Part shown: positions 1-10,101 of the stretch, in pieces
How the letters are laid out: each line of letters opens with the position of its first letter
Numbering within the stretch: the first letter of the stretch is position 1
Assembly: GCA_002077065.1 (NCBI GenBank)
Contig: NAJO01000050.1
Span: 124,001 to 188,000 of the forward strand
Source of the DNA: Cryoendolithus antarcticus
Lineage: Eukaryota; Ascomycota; Dothideomycetes; Cladosporiales; Cladosporiaceae
Reading direction: 5' to 3'
Length of the DNA stretch: 64,000 nt
Notes under the pieces: model-generated
What the model saw: only the letters and a program-made list of their open reading frames with translations
Told to the model about the DNA's origin: nothing
The model's database searches: none
Translations under genes and position numbers: made by a program

Positions 1-262
1 CCGTACCTTCTGGGGCTGATTGCCGCGTCGACCTAAGCCTGTTCCCAAGACAATGGGTCTTTATGGCTGCCACAGCGACTTTCAACGGGACCGCGAGGCT
101 GGTCTCTTCAGATAGACATTGAGAGATATCGTAGACGTTGTCGCAGAATCTGCCATGCATGCTGATCTCACTTCGTACTTCGACGTAGCAACGATAGGGT
201 ACGGCCATATCGATCATGATATCGCCGTTCTCAGCATCGCGATCGTGGGAGACGACTCGGAG
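1..262 (-). other. Possible partial coding segment running off the left edge
   Basis: On the minus strand a frame stays open from 262 to the window edge (87 codons). Its translation looks protein-like, with alternating hydrophobic and charged residues and segments such as MIDMAVPYRCYVEV and SEETSLAVPLKVAVAAIK. The frame begins right after a TGA, so any gene here would need a splice junction near 262-300 and would continue left of position 1. I recognise no family. It may be the 3' part of a gene cut by the window boundary, or chance. Confidence 0.25.
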
Positions 263-1060
263 TCACTGTCTCGCACTTGAAGGAGAATGGTAGCCCACTT
301 CGTCGCATCTTCGCCGTTGAGCGGCGCAGCGTAATGGACGTTCACGATCCCGCACATGGCACGCGCGATGCGATCAGATTCGGTTTGAGGGTTTGTACCC
401 GGCTGTGAGAGAACGAGGAGATCTTGAGGTGAGGTCGACGTCTCGGGATCGCCCGTTGCCGATGCATTCTCACTGTAGGCTCCACATGGTATCTTCCCAT
501 TCCTAGCACACCTTCCAATGTCCTCCCTTCTTTCGTTGATGTACCGGCATCGCGTGTCAGACTTGCGGCGCAGCTGACCACAACGCATCCATGTTCTAAG
601 ATGCCTGAAAATCCGCCTCACAGAGTTGCAGCAACTGCGCCCTGTGGCGCACGCCCCGAAGTGGGGATAGCTGCATGAACACATCAGCTCTCGGTGTCGA
701 CTCATCTATGCCCATCTGCAGGTTGAGTGAGGCAGAAGTGACCTAGCAGCCTCATTATTGGCTCCAGCGTGCCACGGCTGAGGCTCGACAGCATTGCAGT
801 CATCGCTAGCCGCACACCGGTGTCTCCGCATCTGTACAGCGGCGTGCTTTAGCGTAGGCAGCTCTCGTCTATGCTTCGTATGAAGCTGATCGAGTCTCGT
901 ACACGTACATATAATGCTATCTGCTATCTTGCATGTTGACATAGCCTAGCATCATCCATCCCTCAAAGCATCACTCCAGACCAAGAACGCATCTTCTAGA
1001 TCCACATTCTTTGCTACTACGGCCCATCTCATTGATCACTAGCAAGCTTCTGAGGCATCA
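263..1060. other. Upstream region of the AAA ATPase gene; no supported gene
   Basis: Two minus-strand open frames (214-705 and 706-942) lie here. Their translations are rich in Cys, Arg and His with no domain pattern and read like non-coding frames. The last 100 bases before 1061 presumably hold the promoter and 5' UTR of the AAA gene; I see no clear TATA or operator-like element. Confidence 0.4.
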
Positions 1061-3946
1061 ATGAACGAGCTACCAGTGAATCAGCTATCTGGGAACGACA
1101 CTACATCAACTCCTCTAGGCGACTCTGCCATACACACTCCGGCGTCATCCGTCTCCAGCACATCGTCGAGCTCCCTCGGACGACGCACACACAGAACTGG
1201 TGACAGCATGGCGGACACTACCACAGGATCCGCGGCGACGGCAAGTGAGAGGCAGGAAGAGGTCGCGACAGAGGCAGCCAAGCCAGCTGCAGATAAATCG
1301 GCAGACGCCGAGGCATCCAAATCCGACAAGACTGCTTCGAAGAAGGCGAAGTGCAAAAATCACAAGCACAAGACGAAGCAGACGTCAACGAAGCAGGATA
1401 AGAAACGCAAATCACGGAAGAAGCCTGCCGAGGAGTCGTCGAGCTCTGACAGTAGCTCTATCGAAGCTGAGTCGTCGAGTGACGAGTCGTCTAGCGACGA
1501 TGAGGCCGCCAAGATACGGAGCAAGAAGCGCAAGTCCAAGGACAAGAAGCATCGCAAGACCAAGAAGGTAGAGTCAAGTAGTGAGGAGAGCTCAGAGTCG
1601 GAGGCGTCGGAGCAGTCTGAGTCAGAGGACAGTAACAGCTCATCTGAGGACGAGAGGTCTAAGAAGAAGAAAAAGTCTGCCGCGAAGAAGGCATCCAAGA
1701 AAGTCGCCAAGAAGTCGAAAAAGGAGAAAGTCGCTTCTTCAGCGTCGGAAGATAACGATGGTGGTGAATCCCGACAAACGAGTATACAGACGCTTCAAGC
1801 CCAGATCGACGAACTCAAGCTTCACAAAACCAAGAAGACTAAGGAGAAGACCGGCAAGGACAAGAGCCTGCCGTTCAAGAAGGTCGACCAGCTTTGGGAC
1901 ACTACAAGACACGAGTGGACGCTGCGGGAGAGCTCCGGTAGAGACGAGAGTGAGTATGCTGACTATGCCTTCCTTGTCCGGCGGACGTTTAATTACGAGA
2001 ACGAGTTCGTGTGCACACTTATCGACATCAAAGCGAAAGCACTGCGTGCAGCACTCTCAGAGGTTATGAAAGATTGCAAGCGAGTCAGTTTGGAAGCCGA
2101 GGAGCCTACCATCGATCCCAACTTGCTCTTCCTGTATCTCGAGGAGCTGCGAGCCTACTACAAGAAGACGCTGAAGGCCAAGATCAAGGCTGAGAAAAAG
2201 CGTAAGGCTGCCAAGAAGCTGGAGTCGCAACGCAAGACGGTCAAGACCCTCGTGGCTTACATCGACGAGGACTACAGTGTCATCAAGAAGACTCTCTATC
2301 CGCTTATCGCAGCAGGAAATATCACCTTCGAGTTGCTCTGGGCACTTTACAAGCCTAATGAGATCGCCATCTCATCCTGTTATGGATCTTGGGAAGAGCC
2401 GCGGTGCTTCAAGGTTGAGCACGCCAACAAGCTCAAGTCCATGACCCGAGGTGAGTGGTACGCAGTCGAGGGTAGATACCTCGAATACGACGGCAAGAAC
2501 TTCGGCTATGGCGAATACGAGGCTGCTGTGGAAGAGTTCAAAGGACCTCGCAAGATCACCAGTCTCGCCACGTATCCATTGAAATATCATCAAGACCCAG
2601 AGGGTGTCAAGAAGATGATCATCGAGCGCGGCCGACACTTTACGAGCCTCGAAGGCATGGCGTACCGCTTCCACAAAGGTCTCGCCTTCCATAAAAAGAA
2701 GAAGAATCAGATCGTCAAGATCAACATCAACGGCCGCGTCATGATCGACCCGCAAACATTCCGCCGCATCAACCCAAACTACTCAATCTCCTCCATCAAA
2801 CCGCATGAGGACGACGAAGTCTTCTCCGATGACGAGGAAGACTCCGACGACTGCTGCTGCGGCTCCGGCTCGGATGACGACCAAGCTCAGGCCGGTGGCG
2901 ACGACCTTTCGGCCAAGAAGAAGTGCCGCATGGTCAAAGTCGGCGAAGAGTACCACATGGTCGAAGTAGAAGTCGACGAAGATGGCGCGATAGTCCGTCC
3001 CAACACTGTCACAGCCATGACCCAAGTCGGCAAAGCTCCAGTCTACACTGATGAAGACCTACTCCTCACATCTCCCGTCGTGCTGGGATTCGCCTTCAAC
3101 GAGAAGCTCTGGCTCGAGTTCTCCCTCTCGGGTATCAGAGATATCGAGTACAATGAAGCGGCGTTCTCGTCCCTTGTCCTGCCGCCAAACCAGAAGTCCA
3201 TCGTCCGCGCTCTGGTCGAGAGCCATAAATTCCACGCTGCAAAGACAATCGACGACGTCGTGCAAGGTAAAGGCAAAGGTCTCGTCGCCGTCCTCCACGG
3301 CCCACCAGGCACAGGCAAAACCCTCACAGCCGAAGGCATCTCGGAACTCCTCAAATGCCCCCTCTACATGGTCTCGGCCGGCGAGCTCGGCACAGACCCA
3401 GCGAAACTCGAACTCGAACTCCAAAAGATCCTCGACATCGCGCATTCCTGGGGCGCCGTTCTCCTCCTAGACGAAGCAGACGTCTTTCTCGAGAAACGCG
3501 AAGTCCACGACATCCACCGCAACGCTCTCGTCTCGATCTTCCTGCGCCTACTAGAGTACTTCCAAGGCATCCTCTTCCTAACCACCAACCGCGTCGAAAC
3601 CTTCGACGACGCCTTTCAATCTCGCATCCACGTTGCGTTGCGCTACGGCGACCTCACATCCAAAGCTAAGCGCAGCGTTTGGGCCATGTTTTTGGACAAG
3701 TGCCGAGCTCAGCCTGGCACTAAGGTCGCGGAGTTCGGAGATAAGGAGCTCGATGCGCTTGCGAGACATCGCTTGAATGGTAGGCAAATTAAGAATGTGG
3801 TTAGGACTGCGCAGGCACTTGCGCTGAATGAGGAGGGCGTGCTGGGGATGGAGCAGATTGGCAGGGTGTTGGAGGTTGCGGAGAGTTTTGAGCGGGATTT
3901 GAGGGGGGGTGTGGGGTATGTGGAGGCTATGAGGAGTTACACTTGA
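1061..3946 (+). CDS. AAA+ ATPase with DUF7025-type region and long charged N-terminus
   Basis: A 961-residue intronless protein. Residues about 45-240 are low complexity, alternating Lys-rich blocks with Ser/Asp/Glu-rich blocks, and resemble a disordered nucleolar or chromatin-binding tail. The middle (about 270-580) matches my memory of the DUF7025 region common in fungal AAA proteins. An acidic insert with three consecutive Cys follows at about 590-620. The C-terminal AAA domain has Walker A GPPGTGKT (747-754), Walker B LLLDEADVF (from 801), a sensor-like LTTNR and an arginine-finger region near FQSRIHVALRY. The family is widespread in Pezizomycotina and poorly characterised. It probably uses ATP hydrolysis to remodel a protein or complex; the substrate is unknown. 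Codon use shifts visibly between the repetitive N-terminus and the catalytic part. The start is the first in-frame ATG. Confidence 0.9.
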   Translation: MNELPVNQLSGNDTTSTPLGDSAIHTPASSVSSTSSSSLGRRTHRTGDSMADTTTGSAATASERQEEVATEAAKPAADKSADAEASKSDKTASKKAKCKNHKHKTKQTSTKQDKKRKSRKKPAEESSSSDSSSIEAESSSDESSSDDEAAKIRSKKRKSKDKKHRKTKKVESSSEESSESEASEQSESEDSNSSSEDERSKKKKKSAAKKASKKVAKKSKKEKVASSASEDNDGGESRQTSIQTLQAQIDELKLHKTKKTKEKTGKDKSLPFKKVDQLWDTTRHEWTLRESSGRDESEYADYAFLVRRTFNYENEFVCTLIDIKAKALRAALSEVMKDCKRVSLEAEEPTIDPNLLFLYLEELRAYYKKTLKAKIKAEKKRKAAKKLESQRKTVKTLVAYIDEDYSVIKKTLYPLIAAGNITFELLWALYKPNEIAISSCYGSWEEPRCFKVEHANKLKSMTRGEWYAVEGRYLEYDGKNFGYGEYEAAVEEFKGPRKITSLATYPLKYHQDPEGVKKMIIERGRHFTSLEGMAYRFHKGLAFHKKKKNQIVKININGRVMIDPQTFRRINPNYSISSIKPHEDDEVFSDDEEDSDDCCCGSGSDDDQAQAGGDDLSAKKKCRMVKVGEEYHMVEVEVDEDGAIVRPNTVTAMTQVGKAPVYTDEDLLLTSPVVLGFAFNEKLWLEFSLSGIRDIEYNEAAFSSLVLPPNQKSIVRALVESHKFHAAKTIDDVVQGKGKGLVAVLHGPPGTGKTLTAEGISELLKCPLYMVSAGELGTDPAKLELELQKILDIAHSWGAVLLLDEADVFLEKREVHDIHRNALVSIFLRLLEYFQGILFLTTNRVETFDDAFQSRIHVALRYGDLTSKAKRSVWAMFLDKCRAQPGTKVAEFGDKELDALARHRLNGRQIKNVVRTAQALALNEEGVLGMEQIGRVLEVAESFERDLRGGVGYVEAMRSYT

Positions 3947-4610
3947 GTGAGAGAAGAGGGCGTGAGTGATATGCCTTGAACGATTGATGAGATGATATGA
4001 TGGTAGCGTGGTTGCATACGCTGTACAGGTAGACGGCAAGATTTATCGACGAGATGTCTTTACTTCCATCAAAATCACTTGGACGCAAAGTCATAGTCTG
4101 CCCTCTCTCCGTTAACAGGAATTCCGGTGTTCAGTTACCGCGCCGTGACACATAGCAGCGCGCTCGACTACTAGAGTTTGCGCGCCTTCTGCTGAATGCT
4201 TGACCATTGGCGCTCACGTGACCTCACCGAACTTTGCGGTCTTGGAAATCGACTCACCACGCCCAAGGAGGAGGCATTGGAGCTCGATTAACACGTTGAT
4301 GAACCACATACAATCAATTGTTCCGCGAACTAGCCTGTCGCAGACATGTGATCAGGTTGTCAAAGTATGGAAGGTACGAATCACACATGCAGAGCGGCGG
4401 ATGACCTGATTCCCGCCTCCTGAAACACCCCCTTGATCCACACGGCCTCACTTGTACAGTAAGTCACATGATGGACGAGAAGAAATCCTCTTCACGTCCT
4501 TCGTTTCTTCGAATCACTTTTTCCTGTCCACCTGCGTTACTTATCGCACTACTACAGCAGCCGCTCTAGAGTAACCGCGACAAGACAACAAGTAGGATAG
4601 GTCACGCACC
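3947..4610. other. Intergenic; no gene seen
   Basis: An open frame at 4200-4409 has no recognisable content. The stretch before 4611 (from about 4490) is pyrimidine-rich with TTTCTTCG and TTTTTCCTGTCC runs, typical of a fungal core promoter or 5' UTR. Confidence 0.4.
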
Positions 4611-6449
4611 ATGAATCCGGCTAGCATCATGACACTGCCCGATACCATGCTATCGCAGGCGCAAAAACTTCGAAGCTGGACTAAAGGCACCCAGGAATTA
4701 CTCGCGCAAATCCGCGCTGAATACGACGCCGAGCTAGTCTGTCGCAGCCGCTGGAGTCAGGAAATGCAGCAGGGTTCCGCTCTCTCAGAACCACAAAAGG
4801 AAACCCTTGGCAGACTGTTGCAGCGCTTCAAACAAGTATGCACCGAGTTCATCGATCCTGGAATCGACCTCGTGTGTATACATCGACACCAGATTGCGTC
4901 CCTGTCAGGAAACCGACAAAAGTTTGAGAATTATACCAGCCGTCAACAACAGCAGGCCATCTTCGATGATCTACATCGTATTCTGGCTTCGTTGCGGAGC
5001 CTGAACAATGCTATGGAGACTACAGTCACAAGCTCACGTCTAGCGATGTCCGCCCCCACCAATACGCTGTCATTGGTCACAGAGCAGGACCACGCCAGTA
5101 CTGAAAGACAGGCAAGCGCTGTTCAGCAATCTGGAGCACCTTCTGCTGCAGACATGGCCCCGCCGCCATATCGTCAGGTGGAAGATGTAGACGCCGCCTC
5201 AGCACTGACCGGAACCAGCCACATCGAAGCTCTGTCGAGCACGCCAGCTCGTCCGGTAGTGGCGACTGCGCCTACATTGGACGTGCCAAGAGCTCACGGT
5301 GGCAGCGAGCGAGTCGATTCCAACTTTGCACAAGACGTGGGACCATTGCCAGAGTCAGCGACTTTCGACGGCTGGTACGGGCAGATGCTAGCCGCCTTAC
5401 CTGCAGCTCAGGCCGCAGCCTCAACCATCCCTCCTGGCGCACAGATAGCGTTGCAGTCTAGCACTGTGGCTGCCAGCGTGCTTTTTGGCTTGGCCACAAT
5501 GAAATACGCTCGCATAGCGGCGGAGGCTGCCAGAGTGAGTGCACTTGCGAACACAAGAAATGCTGTCACTGCCGAGCGCTTGGCCGCAGCTGCTGAGCAG
5601 AGCGCTGCGGCTGCTATGCAGGCTACCCTAGTCGCTGAAGCCAACGCCGTGACTGCTCACGACTCTCTTCTGATTGCGCAGCAGAGCCTCGCCTTGGCGC
5701 AGAAGGAGGACGCGAGGAAGGAAGAGATTCACATACTTGACGTTGCCCATCGGAGGGCGGAAGAGGACCGCAAAGCTGCGAAGCATCCATTCGAGCTAGA
5801 CCAGCTGCGGCGGCAAGCCAAAGGAGAGTATAAAGATGCTAGTACGCAGACGGCGACACCAAGTTTCAATCCCATTGAGGAGACCCAGCGAGAAGCTGAG
5901 AGCTCGAGTTCTGCCTCACAGTATACTGCGGATGGCATATCTCAGAACAAAGGCAAAGGTCCGTTGAGATGTCCACCCAAGCATGCCGAGCTATCAGTCA
6001 GGACGGAACAAGCCATCGCTCCAACGCTCGATGACAACCGCCAGCACTCCGAGATCGGAGACATAGTCAACAAGTCTGACCCTGCCGAGTTGTCAAGCGG
6101 CACCATGGCCACATTTGCACCTGTACTGATCAAGGATCCAGCGCCGGTTGTCCCTGGTCCAGACAATGCATCGCAATCGCAGCCCGGCACAGCCAGCCCA
6201 GCGTCCTTAGCGAGTCCACTTCGTCGAAGGACCACCTCGCTCAGTGGCTATACAGCGAACGCAAGTACACGACAAACATCGGTCGATGACCATAGTGCGG
6301 AGACCCCTGGTGGCACCCAATCGCCACGCTTGTCGGCTGACAACATGAATTATTGGAGCAGATTGAGATCCCTGCTGCCTAATTACGAAAATCAGGTCGC
6401 CGAGTATGAGATGCAGCCCTTGAAAAAAAGGTCTAGCTGGAGTCACTGA
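4611..6449 (+). CDS. Orphan Ala-rich coiled-coil protein
   Basis: A 612-residue single-exon frame that starts at an ATG in good context (CACCATGA). I recognise no family. Visible parts are a helical N-terminus (about 1-150, many Gln/Arg/Leu), a Pro/Ser/Thr-rich linker (150-250), a small apolar stretch (about 255-305), then a long Ala/Glu/Arg segment (about 300-410) that should form an extended coiled coil. A polar, low-complexity C-terminal half follows and ends in a Lys/Arg/Ser cluster. No signal peptide is seen; the apolar stretch is too Ala-rich to call a membrane segment with confidence. The length and lack of stops argue that it is real. It may be a lineage-specific structural or scaffold protein. 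Confidence 0.7.
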   Translation: MNPASIMTLPDTMLSQAQKLRSWTKGTQELLAQIRAEYDAELVCRSRWSQEMQQGSALSEPQKETLGRLLQRFKQVCTEFIDPGIDLVCIHRHQIASLSGNRQKFENYTSRQQQQAIFDDLHRILASLRSLNNAMETTVTSSRLAMSAPTNTLSLVTEQDHASTERQASAVQQSGAPSAADMAPPPYRQVEDVDAASALTGTSHIEALSSTPARPVVATAPTLDVPRAHGGSERVDSNFAQDVGPLPESATFDGWYGQMLAALPAAQAAASTIPPGAQIALQSSTVAASVLFGLATMKYARIAAEAARVSALANTRNAVTAERLAAAAEQSAAAAMQATLVAEANAVTAHDSLLIAQQSLALAQKEDARKEEIHILDVAHRRAEEDRKAAKHPFELDQLRRQAKGEYKDASTQTATPSFNPIEETQREAESSSSASQYTADGISQNKGKGPLRCPPKHAELSVRTEQAIAPTLDDNRQHSEIGDIVNKSDPAELSSGTMATFAPVLIKDPAPVVPGPDNASQSQPGTASPASLASPLRRRTTSLSGYTANASTRQTSVDDHSAETPGGTQSPRLSADNMNYWSRLRSLLPNYENQVAEYEMQPLKKRSSWSH

Positions 6450-7273
6450 CGCCGTGCTTCATGTGAGGATCAAGGGATCCTGCCGGTAGCGAGGTTGCAC
6501 GATGTCTGTATTCAGTTTGTGACGGGAGAATCATTGGGCGGATGGTAACGGCATGATGGTACTGAATCGACAGATAGGGATAATTGTAAGAACGATTCGT
6601 CTTTCCTCGTCCACGTACTTGTGGAAATGACGTTACGGAACAGTGTCTTCGTTGATTGGCCTCCCACACCATGCCGATAATGGGAGACCTGCCATGTTGT
6701 GTGACAACCTACCTAAAGCTACTGCAGCTCTGCATGTGCTTATACCCGACGCCAGCCTCGCTCTACAGTCGTCTTTGACTGGTCTCTCACTGCATAGCGC
6801 TAAGGAACGATCCCTGCTTTCTGCTGCAAGGCATGCGTAGCCCACGTGGTACCCTTGCCGTGCTACCGCATTTGTGGGTTCGCTAGACGTTAGACGAATC
6901 ATAATTCACCTCATTTGTTTGGCAGCATAGTGACAAGCCCGGAATGATAGTCGCGACTTGACATCTAGTCATCCTCTTCGCCCGACCGAGTGCCCGCGAG
7001 TCTTGTAGACACAACTCAAACCGACAAACATCAACGACGCTAACTTGTCAGGCTGCAGACCGTGATTCCTCGACTACAAATCCGTATCATTCTGCAGTCA
7101 CCTTGGAGCTCAATTGGCCGCTCTCTTCCGATCTTCTCGAAATCTACTCGCTGATCTGGGTAGTGCTTCGCCGCGTCTACCAGGCTCAGAGCAATCTCTG
7201 GAGTGTCTCTCCTACCATCTCTGGGACATTATTGCGCTCTCATAACACGGCTCGGTCAGCCTTGTCCGTCAGA
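6450..7273. other. Intergenic and 5' region of the NmrA-like gene
   Basis: No gene is supported. The coding frame of the next gene stays open upstream to 7103 with no ATG, and that extension lacks conserved features, so I treat 7103-7273 as 5' UTR. Confidence 0.4.
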
Positions 7274-8173
7274 ATGGCCATCAAGAGAGTCACGCTTCTC
7301 GGCGCGGATGGCGAGCTAGGTCCTGCTATCTTAACGGCACTCCTGCATGCCAATTTCGAAATCACAGTGCTGAAGAGAGCCAACTCCTCGTCACCAGACA
7401 ATTACCCCTCGAACGTGAAGGTGGCGAAAGTGGACGAAGCATTCACCGTGTCCGATCTCACGCCTCTACTGCGCGGGCAAGACGCTCTCGTCATAACGAT
7501 AAAAGGAACGCAAGTCGATCTACAGAGACGCCTCGCTGATGCAGCTATTGCAGCCGGCGTGCAGAGACTCATCCCAGCGGATTTCGGGAGCTGTGACTCA
7601 GCATCTGCACACGCACAGGAACTCGTCCCTCTCTTCGGCGCCAAGACTCAACTCCGTAGCTACCTAACAGAGCTAGCGGAGAAGCACGAAAGCTTTAGTT
7701 GGACGGCGGTAGTAGGCGGTCACTTTTTCGACTGGCGGGCCGAGTTCCTACATCTATACCCGAAAGACTGCAAGGCGGAGGTGTTGGGAAAGGGAGATGT
7801 GAGGAGTTCTTACTCTACGCTGTCCCGCGTGGGCGAAGCCACGGTGAAGGTACTGGGGACGCTAGATGAGACGAAGAACCGTGTGGTGTATGTGCAGAGC
7901 TTCAATGTGACGCAGAGTGAGATCCTGAAGTCATTCGAGAAGGCCAGCGGCAAGCAGTGGGACGTGGAAACTTTCGATCCGACAGAGTATGAGAAGACGT
8001 GGGTGAGGAAGCGAGATGAGGGCGACAAGGAGGCGATTGAGAATTTGGTGTTCATGCTAGGGGCGCTTGAGAGTGACTGGACGAAGAAGCAGGACTTTGC
8101 TATGAAGTTGCTTGGCCTTGAGGATGAGAATCTCGATCAGGTGGTGTCGAAATGTTGGGAGATGTGGAAGTGA
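7274..8173 (+). CDS. NmrA-like / isoflavone-reductase-like NAD(P)-binding protein
   Basis: A 299-residue protein. It opens with a Rossmann beta strand and a glycine-rich dinucleotide loop of the atypical-SDR kind (GADGELG, about residues 9-15), followed by a basic residue after the second strand (VLKR) that suggests NADP(H). A DALVITIKGTQ strand and an AGVQRLIPADFGS motif are characteristic of the NmrA / isoflavone reductase / PCBER-like family. Members are either reductases of small aromatic substrates or redox sensors. The usual catalytic Lys context is not clear, so the role remains open. The ATG at 7274 is preferred because the Rossmann motif begins directly after it. Probably cytosolic; no introns. 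Confidence 0.85.
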   Translation: MAIKRVTLLGADGELGPAILTALLHANFEITVLKRANSSSPDNYPSNVKVAKVDEAFTVSDLTPLLRGQDALVITIKGTQVDLQRRLADAAIAAGVQRLIPADFGSCDSASAHAQELVPLFGAKTQLRSYLTELAEKHESFSWTAVVGGHFFDWRAEFLHLYPKDCKAEVLGKGDVRSSYSTLSRVGEATVKVLGTLDETKNRVVYVQSFNVTQSEILKSFEKASGKQWDVETFDPTEYEKTWVRKRDEGDKEAIENLVFMLGALESDWTKKQDFAMKLLGLEDENLDQVVSKCWEMWK

Positions 8174-8327
8174 GGGTATTGCTGGGATGCTGCTATGCAG
8201 TCATAGACTCTGTACATATCGACCAAGCTGTGGCCGTTCCTTCCCACGATCGTCTCATCATACGATCAAATGCAGCCAGTAAACACCTTCGCTAAATCCC
8301 ACAAATTTTCCCACTTCGTATCCATCA

Positions 8328-9558
8328 TCACCGTAGTTTCTCGACAACCCTCATAACGCTCACGCTGAATGTCGCTAACCACGCCACCAGACTAATCAGT
8401 AATACACCACTCAAGGCTCGCTGTCGTGAGCATATCGACGGGTTATTTGGGCACGTGGCGCCGACACCGGCAACATTGGCATCGTAGCCGTCGTCGAAGC
8501 AGGCCCATCGATGGTCGTCTAGCGCATCGAAAGCGAGGGATAAGTTTGAAGCGGAGAAAACGATGAAGTAGAGGTCGCAGAGGAGGAGCAGTGTTTTGGC
8601 GACAGCGGAGCGGAGACCGAGACTGACATTGCGTTAGTATCGGAACGGCTCAGGGTAGAGAGTAGGGGAATGCACGGCTTTGACATATACTCGTCCCACG
8701 TCACGTAGCCAATGTAGGGCACGGCGACGGCGCCTACTATGAGTGCCATGTAGGTTGAGGCTCGGGTGGCGCACTGATTGTCGGCTATCGCATCGTGGTT
8801 GACGTTGTATACGGCTCGATAGATCGTGCCTGCGAGACCTAGGGAGGCGCCTGCGAAGGCGAGGCAGGTTAGGCGGAAAAGGAGGGGGATGAAGGGGTTC
8901 TTCAGGAGTAATCTCTGGACCCCATGTTAGTCAACGTGACGTGGAACTTGCGATCAGGGACACGACACACCCAGAACAACCGCACAGTCCGTTCCTGCCT
9001 CTCCGGACTAAACAGCCACCACCCCGTCAACGTCTCCGGCATATCCGCTCTCGCCTCGTCCTCTGCCTCCCACGCCCGCGTAGTGATGGGAACATTATCC
9101 GCCATCCACTGCGCGCCCATCGATCTCCCCTCCTCCTCTCGCACCCCAGGATTCGGCCCACTGTCCATGAACCCCGCCCAGCGCACTTGGTGCTCTGCTA
9201 TGGGTGCGCTGAGCAGTGCCGGCTCGGCTGTGCGGTAGCCGTCCCATTTTCGGCCGGGTTTATAGTGGGAGGGTGGAGGCTTGTAGTGGCGTGTGTTTGG
9301 CCGAGAGGGCTGGGGGAGGAAGGGTGTTGAGTCGGAGGAGGAGATGTGGACCCATGGGGGTATCGAGGAAGGGATGTGTGGGTCCCTTTCGTCGGTCTCT
9401 GGGGAGGCTGTGGCCGAGGAGGAGGCGCGTTGAGCCATCTCGGGCATCGTGGCCTGGGGCAGGCCGAAGCCTGGTGGACTGCCTTGGAAGTCTCGTGCCG
9501 AAGTGGAAGTGCCTGGCTCGAGTGATGCCTCAGTCCTCCCGTGTAGTGGCACGTCCAA
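8328..9558 (-). CDS. SRF1: SRF1-like membrane protein (regulator of phospholipase D)
   Basis: Three exons: 9558-8971, 8914-8676 and 8622-8328, with introns of 56 and 53 nt, giving 373 residues. The N-terminal 150 residues are polar and disordered. A WWLFSPERQERTVRLFW block then leads into a membrane region with about four hydrophobic segments: FIPLLFRLTCLAFAGASLGLAG, YMALIVGAVAVPYIGY, TLLLLCDLYFIVFSA and a C-terminal LLISLVAWLATFSVSV. Joining exon 2 to exon 3 restores YMSKPLGLRS, which supports the second splice. The layout fits fungal proteins related to yeast Srf1, which regulates the phospholipase D Spo14. The family name is from memory and not confirmed by a search. The start is the first ATG of the open exon. 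Confidence 0.75.
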
Positions 9559-10021
9559 TAAGCGTGCGAGTGGCGCACAGCGGGAGCGATCCTAGTATCC
9601 TGTTGGAAGACTATAACGAAAGCCCAGCGGCCCTAACCTGCCAGCAATGTCGCGTTGGAAAGACCGACATGACATTGGCGACGAAGTTGTCGGCTCGCTG
9701 CCGGGACGATGTGAGATCTGCGCCACGATCTGCCATGCATTTGTGGAGTCGCGGGGAAGTCGGGGAGATTGCCGCTGTTGTGGCAGAGCCTCGTTCCTTT
9801 TCACACTTCACCTCCCTCTTCACTTCCTCTGCGCACACTTCAAAGGCAACGATGCATCTCTCCCACGCGAAATGCACAGAATGAAGCGTTGCACCCGGCT
9901 CACCGCATTGGCAGTGATACCGCCGGCACGGTTCTACACCTTCACGCAATCCGCTGGCTCCTTGCTTGCGCAAAATAGCTGCTCGAGAATAGCAACGACT
10001 CTTCAACGTCAAAAGACATAG
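9559..10021. other. Intergenic upstream of the SRF1-like gene
   Basis: Several overlapping open frames occur on both strands here, none with a domain pattern or plausible composition. I see no supported gene. Confidence 0.4.
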
Positions 10022-10101
10022 AAGACCCGACCCGACTTGAACGGGTAATCTTCTGGAAACCCGCATTGTAAGCAGACGCGCTACCGTTGTGCCACAGGTC
10101 C
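10022..10101 (-). tRNA. tRNA-like gene, Trp-type arms, anticodon unclear
   Basis: The minus strand folds as a tRNA. The acceptor stem GGACCTG pairs with CGGGTCT (7 bp with wobbles), the D arm carries AACGGTA, and the T arm is ACCCG-TTCAAGT-CGGGT. Arms and spacing resemble eukaryotic tRNA-Trp. The anticodon arm is odd: between TCTG and CAGA lie 17 bases instead of about 9, and no clean CCA loop forms. A short intron (about 8 nt) or a degenerate copy would explain this. I cannot assign an amino acid. Confidence 0.55.

Noticed and set aside
1200..1571. Arg-rich frames within the AAA gene
   Set aside because: They are frame shadows of the Lys/Ser/Glu-rich low-complexity tail.
9216..9884. 222-residue plus-strand frame
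   Set aside because: It is antisense to the SRF1-like exon 1 for half its length, and its composition (Arg/Cys/Gly) looks non-coding.
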